DNA of 64,000 nt from Klebsiella pneumoniae (GTDB lineage: Bacteria > Pseudomonadota > Gammaproteobacteria > Ga0077536), in NCBI GenBank assembly GCA_945862315.1, contig CAMAXW010000017.1, positions 1 through 64,000 of the forward strand, read 5' to 3'. Of the stretch, positions 1-7,789 are shown in pieces. The position numbers and the translations under genes are program-made. Below the pieces are notes generated by a model. The model did not search any database. It was not told the DNA's origin and saw only the letters and a list, made by a program, of their open reading frames with translations. The stretch's first letter is position 1; each line of letters opens with the position of its first letter.

Positions 1-776
1 ACCGCGAAGATTTAGCGGTCAAAACTTGGACGTGTGGGGCCAAACTGGATCCCCAATCCTGTGCCGAACCCACGGCAGCGCTGCTGGCGTGGCGGCCACA
101 GCTCGCCCTGTTGGTCAGCCCAAATGCCGCGCTGCCCGGCCCTAATAACGCGCGCACAGCGCTGGCCGCGGCGGGCATTGCGTTCATAACGCTCTCGGAT
201 GGGCCGTCCAAAAAGGCGTTCTTTAAAAAGAACGAGGAAGGTCGGCAAGTACTGAATATCCCGGCGGGTCAGGGCTTCATGATTTTTCCGGCAGATTCCA
301 TGATCGGCGCGCGGCGCGAATTTCTCGACCCCACTGAGATGAGTCTTTTCAACGCGGACGTCATCCGCGTACTCGCCGCCACCGGTGCGCTGCGGCTCAT
401 CCAGACCCAAATTCAGGCGGTCGTTGAGGCCTTGAAAGCCGGCGATGTGCCGGTTTTCCCGACGCTATCGGTCAGTCCAGAAATCGCGGTGGCGGCAGGC
501 GGCTTTGGTAACCCTTATGCCGCCGCCAAAGCCTATGCGGCCTTGGTGATCGCCGAGGGGGTGTCGGCGGTAACCGCTGATGGCTGCTTTAAAGAGCAAA
601 ATCCGGCCCGCTACCTCCCCATGGTCGCCGCCGGTCACGAGATGATGCGCGCTGCGGCACGCCTTGCTGATGAGGCCCGTGAACTGGAAAAAAGCGCCGA
701 TTGCGTCTTGCGCACGCCCCACGCCACCAGCGGTGCATTGCTGCATAAAACGCGGCTTGCGGCCAAACCCGTCTAA
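1..776 (+). CDS. mtd: F420-dependent methylenetetrahydromethanopterin dehydrogenase (Mtd), 5' end cut by window
   Basis: The frame is open from the window edge (first full codon at base 3) to TAA at 774-776, giving about 257 residues; archaeal Mtd is about 280, so roughly 25 N-terminal residues are missing. The family oxidises methylene- to methenyl-tetrahydromethanopterin with coenzyme F420 in the cytoplasm. Seen: the hallmark MIGARREFLDPTE (bases 300-338), then FNADVIRVLAATGALR, GNPYAAAKAYAA, HEMMRAAARLADEARELEK and RTPH near the C-terminus, all matching methanogen Mtd (PF01993) as I remember it. A KKAFFKKNEEGR stretch before the hallmark is longer than in the archaeal proteins I recall. 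It does not resemble the NAD(P)-dependent MtdA/MtdB of bacterial methylotrophs. Family assignment is firm; cofactor use in this bacterium is inference. It converges on the aldolase gene. Confidence 0.9.
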   Translation, partial: REDLAVKTWTCGAKLDPQSCAEPTAALLAWRPQLALLVSPNAALPGPNNARTALAAAGIAFITLSDGPSKKAFFKKNEEGRQVLNIPAGQGFMIFPADSMIGARREFLDPTEMSLFNADVIRVLAATGALRLIQTQIQAVVEALKAGDVPVFPTLSVSPEIAVAAGGFGNPYAAAKAYAALVIAEGVSAVTADGCFKEQNPARYLPMVAAGHEMMRAAARLADEARELEKSADCVLRTPHATSGALLHKTRLAAKPV

Positions 777-882
777 ATATCTAGCCCGCGCTTAACGCCT
801 CGCGCTCTTAAGCCAAGGGCCCGAGGTGCAATCTCCGACGGTGGACGTCAGCGGCTACGCGCGGCGGAGGAACAAGCGTTAC

Positions 883-1647
883 CTACCCGCCAGCGCGGTG
901 CGCCCGCAGTTCGGCCGCGACTTCGCGCGCCTTGGCCGCCAACATCATGAGGTCTACGCCACAGGCAATGAGGGTCGCGCCGCGGTTTATCCAAGGCTGG
1001 ACCGCCGCCGGCGTAACGCCAAAAAAGCCCACCGGCAGCCCCGCACCTTGGGCCGCCACACACACCCGTTCGATGCTCCGAACCACTTCGGGATGTTCGA
1101 GCTGTCCGGGCAGACCCAAACTCAAGGACAGATCAAAAGGCCCCACAAAAATAGCGTCGAGACCAGGCACAGCCACGATGTCGTCAATCGCCGCAACCGC
1201 ATCGCGGTGTTCGGCCTGCACGATGACGACCGTCTCGGCGTTGGCGCGCGCAACGTAATCGGCGATGCCATACCCATAGCCCAAGGCCCGCGATGGCCCT
1301 ACTCCCCGCACGCCAAGCGGCGGATATTTTGCCCGTTGCACCGCCGACGCGGCCTGCGCTGGGGTATTGACGAGCGGCACGATAATGCCCGCCGCCCCAG
1401 CATCCAGCGATTGCTTGATCCAGGCTTCATCGTTGGCCGGAACCCGCACCACGCACGGCACCTCCCCGGCGGCCAGCACCATGCGCTGCACCCCCAGCGG
1501 CGACAGCGGCGAGTGCTCGCCATCAATAAACAGCCAATCAAAACCCGCTGCGGCCAAGGTCTCCACGACCTCCGGGGATTCAATAGCGACAATCGTACCG
1601 AGAAGCCGATCGCCGCGCGCTAAACGCTGACGGAAATTGTGAAGCAT
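883..1647 (-). CDS. HpcH/HpaI-family aldolase
   Basis: A 254-residue class II (metal-dependent) aldolase of the HpcH/HpaI family, whose members reversibly cleave 2-keto-hydroxy acids to pyruvate plus an aldehyde. Seen: FDWLFIDGEHSPLS with the likely catalytic His46, the pyruvate-binding Arg68 in VVRVP, AGAAGIIVPLVNT, LGVRGVGPSRA, and the metal ligands Glu146 (VQAEH) and Asp172 (VGPFDLS). This matches the 4-hydroxy-2-oxoheptanedioate / 5-keto-4-deoxyglucarate aldolase branch rather than malyl-CoA lyase. The true substrate cannot be read from sequence. It is transcribed toward mtd and lies divergent from the TPR gene, with a 169-base gap; it is not in an obvious operon. Confidence 0.85.
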   Translation of the reverse strand: MLHNFRQRLARGDRLLGTIVAIESPEVVETLAAAGFDWLFIDGEHSPLSPLGVQRMVLAAGEVPCVVRVPANDEAWIKQSLDAGAAGIIVPLVNTPAQAASAVQRAKYPPLGVRGVGPSRALGYGYGIADYVARANAETVVIVQAEHRDAVAAIDDIVAVPGLDAIFVGPFDLSLSLGLPGQLEHPEVVRSIERVCVAAQGAGLPVGFFGVTPAAVQPWINRGATLIACGVDLMMLAAKAREVAAELRAHRAGG

Positions 1648-1816
1648 CGGACGCGCCTAAATTTGGAGGGAAGCCCCAAGCCTAACCCACTGCGTGGCTT
1701 CGAATGAAGGCTTGCGTTCAGTCAAGAAAGCCAGTGTTAAAGCCGCTACCCTCGGTACTAGCGCGTTGCGCCCTACCTTGCGAGTTTGCGTGTACCCACC
1801 CGAGCGCCGAAACAAC

Positions 1817-4669
1817 ATGAAACACCCTAAGTCACGGCACCCCCTCATTGCGCCACTGGTGGCCGTGTGCTGCTGGCTACAGACACCGCTACTGTGGGCG
1901 GCAGTCGAAAAATCGGCCGCTACCCAATCGGCCAGCGCGCTGTATGAGAATGCCCTCAAGCTCAACAATACCCACGACCCTGTAGCGGCGATTATCGAGC
2001 TCAAAAATTCGCTGCAAATTGACCCCAACAGCGCCTCTGCCCAGTTGTTGATCGGCCAGATTTACCTCGAACAAGGCCTCGGCGCTGCCGCCGAAGAAGC
2101 GCTGCGCAGTGCGCTGCGTTTGGGTGCGGATCGCAATGAAGTGGTCCCCCTGCTGGCCAAGTCGCTCGTCCGGCAAGGCCGAGAAGCTGAACTCTTAAAA
2201 GATATTTCCGCCGAGGGACTGACTGGCGAACACGCCGCAGAAGTTCACTCATTGCGGGCGTTAGCCTTCCTGTCGCGGCGGCAAAAACTGCTGGCCAAAG
2301 AGGAACTGGCGCAGGCCTTGGCGCTCACCCCGCAGGGCCTGACGGCCAATCTGGTCAAAATGACCCTGCTGCTGCAATCCAACGAACTCGCCCAGGCCGA
2401 AACCTTGGCCACCACCGTGGTGATGGAACACCCCGATGAACCGGAGGCTTGGTTGGCGGCGAGTTCGGCGGCGGTGCTGCGAGGCGACGACGCGGCCGCG
2501 CTGGCCGGCTACGCACGCGCCCTCGAGCTGCAGCCGCGCCACCTCACCGCGCGCCTAAGCCGCATCGCGGTGCTGCTGGACCTCAAGCGGGATGAAGAAG
2601 CGCAGGCAGATTTTGATTACCTCGCCAAAGAATTTTCTAAAGATCCGCGGGCCTCGTACCTGCGGGCGGTGTGGCTGGCGCGCCGCAAAGGCAGCGGCCC
2701 CCAGATCACCGCAGCGCTGCAGTCGGTCATCGCGAGCGTCAAAGAGCTCAATGAAAAAGCCTTTGCCGAAGACCCCATGCTCAACCTCATGACGGGCCTG
2801 TCTTGGTATGGACTGGGTCAATTTCAGCAGGCGCGCACCCGTCTAGAGACTTACGTGCAACAGTCCCCCCGCGACTTGGGCGCCACTAAAGTGTTAGCCG
2901 ATATTTTAATTCGGGTTGGCGAAGCAGCCCGGGCGGCCACCCTGCTGGAGCCGGTGGTCAGCGCCACCCCACAAGATTCGCGAGCGGTGTCGTTGTTGGC
3001 GAGCGCCTATGCGCTCAGCAACCGAAGCAAACAAGCCAACGCGCTGCTAGAAACCTCCATCGCTTTAGGGGGCGAAAATACGCGCCTGCGGCCTAAGCTC
3101 GCGCGGCTGCAGCTAAGCGGGGGGGATTTCACTCGTGGTCTGCCCGCTTTGGCGAGCGTTTTTGATGAAGACCCCAACGACCAAGACCTGGGCGTGGCGT
3201 TAGTCGCGGCCTACCTCAACCAGGGCAATACCCAGCAAGCCATCGCCGTGGCTGAACGTCTGAACAAAGCCAAACCCAATCAGCCGGTGTATTCCAATTT
3301 ATTAGGCGTGGCGTGGTATGTGGCGGGCGACAACCCGCGCGCGCGCACGGCTTTCGAAGCCACCATTGCGCAGACGCCGGCCTTCGTGCCCGCCCGCATC
3401 AATCTTGCCAAACTGGCGCTAAAAGAGGGGCACCTCGCGGAGGCGCGCACCCTACTCACGACCTTGCAAACGCAGCAACCCCAATCGGCCAAAGTGGCGC
3501 TGGAGCTCTCGCGGGTGGAATACGCCGATGGCAACGTGCGCGCCGGACTCAAACTCGCCGAAGACGCCCTGCGTCTAGCACCCTCCGACCACGCCATGCT
3601 GATCAACCTCATCGATGTGCGCCTGAGCGCCAATGAACTGGACACAGCCCTAGATCTCATTCTCAAAGCCGAAGTAGATTATCCGGACGATGTGGAGATC
3701 ATCTCCCGACACGCGCGCTTCGCCTTGCTCAAAAAAGACCGCGCTACGGCGCGCAGTCTGTTTCGCAAACAGGCTGATTTGTCCGGCACCCGCAATGGCA
3801 TCTTGTTGCAAACTGCGGCGCTCCAGGCCGCCAACGGCTTTCTAGACGACGCGGACTACACCCTCTCAAAATTGCTGGGCAATGCACCCAGCGATCAGCT
3901 CGCACTCGTCGCCCACACTAAAGTGGCGCTGCAACGGCGGGATTACGCCACGGCACTGGGTCGGGCGCAGACCTTACTGGCCGCTTATCCGCAATCGCCC
4001 AATAGCCATGCGCTACACGGCGAAGCCAATCTGGGGCTAAAACGCTGGGATGCCGCACTGCTGGACTTTGACCAAGCGCGGGCGCTGGGGCCATCGCAAC
4101 TCGTGGTGGTGCGCGCCTATCACGCCCTGCGTGGGGCGGGACAAGCATCCCAAGCACGGGCCCGGCTGCAGAATTGGCTGGTCGACCACCCCCAGGATCT
4201 GCTGGTTAAGACGGCGTTGGCGGAGGATTTTCTCGCCGCCGGTGAATTGGCCGCTGCCGAAACGCAATACACGGCGCTGCATGCAGCAAACCCCAAAGAT
4301 CCGAATCCGCTGAACAATCTGGCCAATATTCGCTTGGCGCTGGGCCAGCCTGGTGCCTTAGACGCGGCCCGCTTGGCGCTAACGCTGGCGCCCCACAACC
4401 CGTTGGTCATCGATACCCTCGGCTGGATTTTGGTGAAAACCGGCAAACCCGAAGAAGCGCTGCCGGTGCTGAGAGAAGCCAATACGCGTGCCAGCGACAA
4501 CCCGGAAATTCACTACCACCTGGCGGTGTGCCTGCAAACACTGGGTAGAAATGACGAAGCGCGCAAAGAATTAACGCAGGCCTTGCAGGGGGAGCGGCCG
4601 TTTGAAGGGCGGGGTGATGCAAAAAAACGCCAATTGGCGCTCGCTGCCAAGGCGCCAGCCCAACCCTAA
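1817..4669 (+). CDS. PrsT-like TPR-repeat protein of the PEP-CTERM/exosortase system
   Basis: A 950-residue secreted or periplasmic protein built almost entirely of tetratricopeptide repeats. I chose ATG 1817 because it begins a clear signal peptide (MKHPKSRH, hydrophobic stretch, WAA cleavage site); the frame is open further upstream but that part is not signal-like. The first repeats (DPVAAIIELKNSLQIDPNSA, IGQIYLEQGLGAAAEEALR) closely resemble the start of PrsT, the TPR protein encoded beside exosortase/EPS loci. Unlike typical PrsT it has no convincing lipobox: Cys residues occur in the hydrophobic core but the residue before them is Val or Cys. A PEP-CTERM substrate gene follows 228 bases downstream, supporting the role. 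No exosortase gene is in the window. Confidence 0.8.
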   Translation: MKHPKSRHPLIAPLVAVCCWLQTPLLWAAVEKSAATQSASALYENALKLNNTHDPVAAIIELKNSLQIDPNSASAQLLIGQIYLEQGLGAAAEEALRSALRLGADRNEVVPLLAKSLVRQGREAELLKDISAEGLTGEHAAEVHSLRALAFLSRRQKLLAKEELAQALALTPQGLTANLVKMTLLLQSNELAQAETLATTVVMEHPDEPEAWLAASSAAVLRGDDAAALAGYARALELQPRHLTARLSRIAVLLDLKRDEEAQADFDYLAKEFSKDPRASYLRAVWLARRKGSGPQITAALQSVIASVKELNEKAFAEDPMLNLMTGLSWYGLGQFQQARTRLETYVQQSPRDLGATKVLADILIRVGEAARAATLLEPVVSATPQDSRAVSLLASAYALSNRSKQANALLETSIALGGENTRLRPKLARLQLSGGDFTRGLPALASVFDEDPNDQDLGVALVAAYLNQGNTQQAIAVAERLNKAKPNQPVYSNLLGVAWYVAGDNPRARTAFEATIAQTPAFVPARINLAKLALKEGHLAEARTLLTTLQTQQPQSAKVALELSRVEYADGNVRAGLKLAEDALRLAPSDHAMLINLIDVRLSANELDTALDLILKAEVDYPDDVEIISRHARFALLKKDRATARSLFRKQADLSGTRNGILLQTAALQAANGFLDDADYTLSKLLGNAPSDQLALVAHTKVALQRRDYATALGRAQTLLAAYPQSPNSHALHGEANLGLKRWDAALLDFDQARALGPSQLVVVRAYHALRGAGQASQARARLQNWLVDHPQDLLVKTALAEDFLAAGELAAAETQYTALHAANPKDPNPLNNLANIRLALGQPGALDAARLALTLAPHNPLVIDTLGWILVKTGKPEEALPVLREANTRASDNPEIHYHLAVCLQTLGRNDEARKELTQALQGERPFEGRGDAKKRQLALAAKAPAQP

Positions 4670-4696
4670 AGGCCGGATAGTTGCGCAGCGTCAATT

Positions 4697-4715
4697 CTGT
4701 AACAATTGTTGACAG
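4697..4715 (+). promoter_or_regulatory. Dyad overlapping a TTGACA box upstream of the PEP-CTERM gene
   Basis: The sequence CTGT-AACAATTGTT-G-ACAG holds a perfect 10-base palindrome (4701-4710) with complementary CTGT/ACAG flanks. A perfect -35-like TTGACA (4709-4714) sits on its right half; a -10-like element at about 4732-4738 is poor. The arrangement would suit a repressor operator covering a promoter about 190 bases upstream of the PEP-CTERM start. The regulator is unknown. Confidence 0.35.
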
Positions 4716-4897
4716 AAATCAGGCCTTATTGGTCTATCTTTCTGCGGGAATTTTTCTGACACTAGCCACAGGAAAAATTGTTCGGCAACTCATTTTTGCG
4801 CTGGCCCCCATCGCCACCGCCACAATGCCTAGCACTAACCGCCGCGTTTGGGTTTTATCGAGAACCCGAACGCGCCAACAACACCGAGGGTGTGATC

Positions 4898-5782
4898 ATG
4901 AAAAAGCCAGTTCGCTACGTACTTGCGCTATCGCTGCTGGGCTTGCTGCCCTGCACGAGTGCGCTGGCCGGCAGCTCCTCCTCGGACTGCACCGACCCCA
5001 GCAGCACCACCTGCGGAAACTACCTTTGGAGCTTCGAAAGTCTTAGCGTTGTAAACAACGCAGTGACCGCTAGCGCAAGTCACAGTAGTACCACCCTAAC
5101 CTCCAGCGCCACCGGCTGGCATGCGGCTGACACCACCTCCCAGATGACTCAAGATACGCCGCTACCGGGCGTCACCGTGTACGGCTCCTCTGGGCTTGGC
5201 GTGACGACGAGCGGGGACAGCAGCACTAACGGCACTCATGGCATTGATAATAGGCGCGGCTACGACTTGGTCATTTTCGCGTTTAACCAAGCCGTCACCC
5301 TAACGGAGATCACCTTTGGCTACGTCAGGGGCGACGCAGACTTCCAGCTTTTTGCCTATAACGACGCCTACGCCGGGGTCGGCCCTCCTGTGGATACCAA
5401 TCCCTTAGACAACCAGATTGCCTATAACTCCACCGACAACACGGGGTCCCTCAAAGGCCTGACCTACGTTGGCTGGGATCTCTTAGGCAGTTATGGAAGC
5501 GCTTCGACTACCACCCCCTCGGTGACCAACGTAGCGACCCAAACCGCAGCCCGCGGTTCTAAGTTCTGGGCTGTGGGAGCGTATTCGTCAACGGTCCTAG
5601 GTGGAACGACCGTCGGCAGCCCGGACAGCGGCTACAACAACTACGATGCCTTCAAGCTACAAAAGCTGTGTGGCAACCTGTATGTGACCACCCCGCCGCC
5701 CGGCGTGCCGGAGCCAGCTACGCTGAGCCTGCTAGCACTGGGCGCTTTGGGCGCCATGGGTTTGCGCCGGCGCGCCTCCTAG
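4898..5782 (+). CDS. PEP-CTERM sorting-domain protein
   Basis: A 294-residue exported protein. ATG 4898 is chosen because a GAGGG Shine-Dalgarno lies 7 bases upstream and the protein then starts with a signal peptide (MKKPVRYVLALSLLGLLP...ALAG). The C-terminus is a textbook exosortase recognition signal: VPEPATLSLLALGALGAMG followed by RRRAS, i.e. PEP motif, hydrophobic helix and basic tail. The body is rich in Ser, Thr, Gly and Asn, with a few Cys and no enzyme motif that I recognise; such proteins are typically cleaved at PEP by exosortase and displayed on or released from the cell surface, often with exopolysaccharide. The upstream neighbour is a PrsT-like TPR protein. A strong hairpin, not a canonical terminator, follows the stop. 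Confidence 0.88.
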   Translation: MKKPVRYVLALSLLGLLPCTSALAGSSSSDCTDPSSTTCGNYLWSFESLSVVNNAVTASASHSSTTLTSSATGWHAADTTSQMTQDTPLPGVTVYGSSGLGVTTSGDSSTNGTHGIDNRRGYDLVIFAFNQAVTLTEITFGYVRGDADFQLFAYNDAYAGVGPPVDTNPLDNQIAYNSTDNTGSLKGLTYVGWDLLGSYGSASTTTPSVTNVATQTAARGSKFWAVGAYSSTVLGGTTVGSPDSGYNNYDAFKLQKLCGNLYVTTPPPGVPEPATLSLLALGALGAMGLRRRAS

Positions 5783-5797
5783 CCCGCCGCTTGTTTT

Positions 5798-5837
5798 GCG
5801 GGGGAGGCTGTGCGCCCGGCACAACCACTCCCCCCGC
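5798..5837. terminator. Strong nested hairpin between convergent genes
   Basis: An outer stem GCGGGGGAG (5798-5806) pairs with CTCCCCCCGC (5828-5837, one bulged C) and encloses a perfect inner stem TGTGC/GCACA (5809-5813 with 5819-5823). It lies between the stops of the PEP-CTERM gene and thiL. The T-rich stretch (5791-5797) is before the stem on the plus strand, so neither strand has a clean U-tract after it. A bidirectional transcription barrier is plausible but unproven. Confidence 0.4.
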
Positions 5838-5857
5838 ACACAACCCAAGCACCGGCG

Positions 5858-6814
5858 CTAAAAATGCCGGTAGCCCGAGCTTGGCCACTGGCACTGGCTG
5901 CCATCTGGGCCACATAACACCACCCCCGCGCCCGCGCGCACTTCACCAATTTGCGTCAAGCGGCAAGACAAGCGGCGCTGCAGCCCCTCGACCACCGCCA
6001 CGCTGGCGGGCGGCACCGTAAAACACAACTCGTAGTCATCCCCGCCGGTAGCCGCCCAACGTAGGGCGGTATCGGGGTCAAACAAGCCCAGCAGTGCCGT
6101 AGAGCGCGGCAGTGCGTCGGCCCACAACCGCAATTGCACCGCGCTGCGCTCGGCAAGATGACCCGCATCGGCCAATAAACCATCGGAGACATCAATGCAG
6201 GCGCTGGCGTGCCCGCGCAGCGCGCGCCCCAGCGCAAGCCGTGGGGTGGGCCGGCGAAAACGACCGGTTAACCAAGCGGCCGGTGAACGCGCCAGCGCGG
6301 CCGTGCCAAAAAGACTGAGACCCGCGGCCGAGTCGCCTAAGGTGCCAGACACAAAAACGGCGTCCCCCACCCGGCTACCACCACGGGTGAGGGCTAGGCC
6401 GTCTGGCACGCTGCCCAATAGTTGCAAAGAGATAGTCAGGGGTCCGCGCGTGGTATCCCCACCCACTAGCGCCACCTCGTGGGGCGCCAAAGCCATCCGC
6501 AGCCCTTGGGCAAATTGGCGCAACCACACCGGGCGCACCGCCGGCAGCGTCAAGCCGAGTGTTGCCCAACGGGGTTGGGCGCCCATCGCGGCGAGATCAC
6601 TGAGATTGACCGCCGCCGCGCGGTAGCCGATGTCGACCGCCCGCATCTCCGGTGGAAAATGCACGCCGGCGACGAGGGTGTCGACGCAGGCCACGAGTAA
6701 TTCGCCGGCAGGCGGCCTTAACAGGGCGGCATCGTCGCCGATGCCCAACGCCACATCGGGGCGGGCACGACCGAGCGGTGCGAACACCTGCTCGATGAGT
6801 TCGAATTCCGTCAC
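5858..6814 (-). CDS. thiL: Thiamine-monophosphate kinase
   Basis: A 318-residue ThiL, which phosphorylates thiamine monophosphate to thiamine diphosphate with ATP. Seen: FELIEQVFAPL at the N-terminus, the nucleotide/metal motif GIGDDAALL, DTLVAGVHFP, the NLSDLAAMGA motif, GGDTTRGP and DVSDGLLADAGHL, ending in GGDDYELCF; length is normal. The start codon is GTG, 3 bases after the nusB stop, so it is the last gene of the rib-nusB-thiL operon. The pgpA gene that often follows thiL is absent; the PEP-CTERM gene converges instead. Confidence 0.95.
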   Translation of the reverse strand: MTEFELIEQVFAPLGRARPDVALGIGDDAALLRPPAGELLVACVDTLVAGVHFPPEMRAVDIGYRAAAVNLSDLAAMGAQPRWATLGLTLPAVRPVWLRQFAQGLRMALAPHEVALVGGDTTRGPLTISLQLLGSVPDGLALTRGGSRVGDAVFVSGTLGDSAAGLSLFGTAALARSPAAWLTGRFRRPTPRLALGRALRGHASACIDVSDGLLADAGHLAERSAVQLRLWADALPRSTALLGLFDPDTALRWAATGGDDYELCFTVPPASVAVVEGLQRRLSCRLTQIGEVRAGAGVVLCGPDGSQCQWPSSGYRHF

Positions 6815-6817
6815 CGG

Positions 6818-7306
6818 CTAGCGGCCTAGCGAGGCCACTTCCAGACTGCGCAGCTGCCGCGCCAGTTTATCGAGCACGCCGTTGACGTAGCGGTGGGCTT
6901 CGTCTGCGCCAAACATTTTGCACAGTTCTACCCCTTCATTGACCACCACCCGCCACGGAATATGGGGGCAATGTGCCAATTCGTAGGCTCCCAACAGCAA
7001 CACGCTGCGCTCTACCGGGCCAATGCGCTCCCAAGGCCGGTCTAATATGGGCATCAGGGCCTCCCGCAAAGCTGGCTCGTAGCGCGGGATGTCGCGGGTG
7101 AGGGTGGCGAAGTATTCCACATCGATTTTGTTAACTTCGCGCTCGCCTAAAAATTCCGCAATGATGGCATCGGGTGCCGCACCGGCCAGATGCCACTGAT
7201 ACAGCGCTTGTACCGCACAGCGGCGGGCGCGCACCCGCGCCTGATTGGAGCCGCCACCACCGGCAGTTGCCGCCGGCCGTTCTTGTTCTGGTTCCGGTTC
7301 AGTCAT
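6818..7306 (-). CDS. nusB: Transcription antitermination factor NusB
   Basis: A 162-residue NusB, an RNA-binding protein that with NusE (S10) recognises boxA in rRNA operons. Seen: ARRCAVQALYQWHL (the arginine-rich first helix), RDIPRYEPALREALMPIL, the core WERIGPVERSVLLLGAYEL and the C-terminal VNEGVELCKMFGADEAHRYVNG. A Pro/Glu/Gly-rich extension of about 25 residues precedes the domain. ATG 7306 overlaps the ribH stop by one base (TGATG), which implies translational coupling. Confidence 0.95.
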   Translation of the reverse strand: MTEPEPEQERPAATAGGGGSNQARVRARRCAVQALYQWHLAGAAPDAIIAEFLGEREVNKIDVEYFATLTRDIPRYEPALREALMPILDRPWERIGPVERSVLLLGAYELAHCPHIPWRVVVNEGVELCKMFGADEAHRYVNGVLDKLARQLRSLEVASLGR

Positions 7307-7779
7307 CAAATCTGGCGCAGCAGGGAAATCATCTCGATGGCCGTCACCGCAGCCTCCGCCCCTTTGTTACCGGCTTTGGTGCCGGCGCGCTCGATGGCTT
7401 GTTCGATGGACTCGACGGTTAACACGCCAAAAATAACCGGCACGCCGGTTTCGGTCGCCACCGCCGCCAAACCGTGCGAACAGGCCCCGGCAACCTGCTC
7501 AAAATGCGGCGTCGCCCCCCGAATTACCGCGCCCAGCGCGATGATGCCGTCGTAGTGGCCACTTTTGGCCATTTTTTTGGCGACCACCGGCATTTCGTAG
7601 GCGCCTGGCACACGGGCAAGGGTAATGGCGCTATCCGGTAGCCCGTGGCGGCGCAGCGTCTCCAAACAACCGCGCTCAAGTTGCTCGACGATAAAACTAT
7701 TAAAGCGGCCGGCAATGATGCCAATGCGCACATCGGCTGCGGGGACGACCGCGCCTTCAATGATGGTGATGCCGTTCAT
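7306..7779 (-). CDS. ribH: 6,7-dimethyl-8-ribityllumazine synthase
   Basis: A 157-residue lumazine synthase that condenses 5-amino-6-ribitylaminouracil with 3,4-dihydroxy-2-butanone 4-phosphate, the penultimate step to riboflavin. Seen: [24 protein letters not shown], and [14 protein letters not shown] with the catalytic His. I chose ATG 7779, not an in-frame codon further upstream, because it has a GAGG ribosome site and sits 10 bases after the ribBA stop; upstream residues would overlap ribBA. Same operon as ribBA and nusB. 5-amino-6-ribitylaminouracil is also the precursor of coenzyme F420, which matters if mtd is active here. Confidence 0.95.
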   Translation of the reverse strand: MNGITIIEGAVVPAADVRIGIIAGRFNSFIVEQLERGCLETLRRHGLPDSAITLARVPGAYEMPVVAKKMAKSGHYDGIIALGAVIRGATPHFEQVAGACSHGLAAVATETGVPVIFGVLTVESIEQAIERAGTKAGNKGAEAAVTAIEMISLLRQI

Positions 7780-7789
7780 GATCTGCCTC

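Noticed and set aside
826-1623. 265-codon open frame on the plus strand opposite the aldolase
   Set aside because: It reads as composition-driven antisense sequence rich in Arg/His/Pro with no family motif, while the minus strand encodes a complete aldolase.
883-1647. Malyl-CoA lyase (serine-cycle mcl) for the aldolase
   Set aside because: The motifs and 254-residue length fit the HpcH/HpaI branch; CoA-binding features of malyl-CoA lyases are not evident.
1817-1880. Lipoprotein signal in the TPR protein
   Set aside because: The Cys residues in the hydrophobic core are preceded by Val or Cys rather than Gly/Ala/Ser, and a normal WAA cleavage site follows.
4729-4746. Sigma-54-like GG...GC promoter upstream of the PEP-CTERM gene
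   Set aside because: The GG-to-GC spacing is one base too long and the surrounding bases do not match the consensus.
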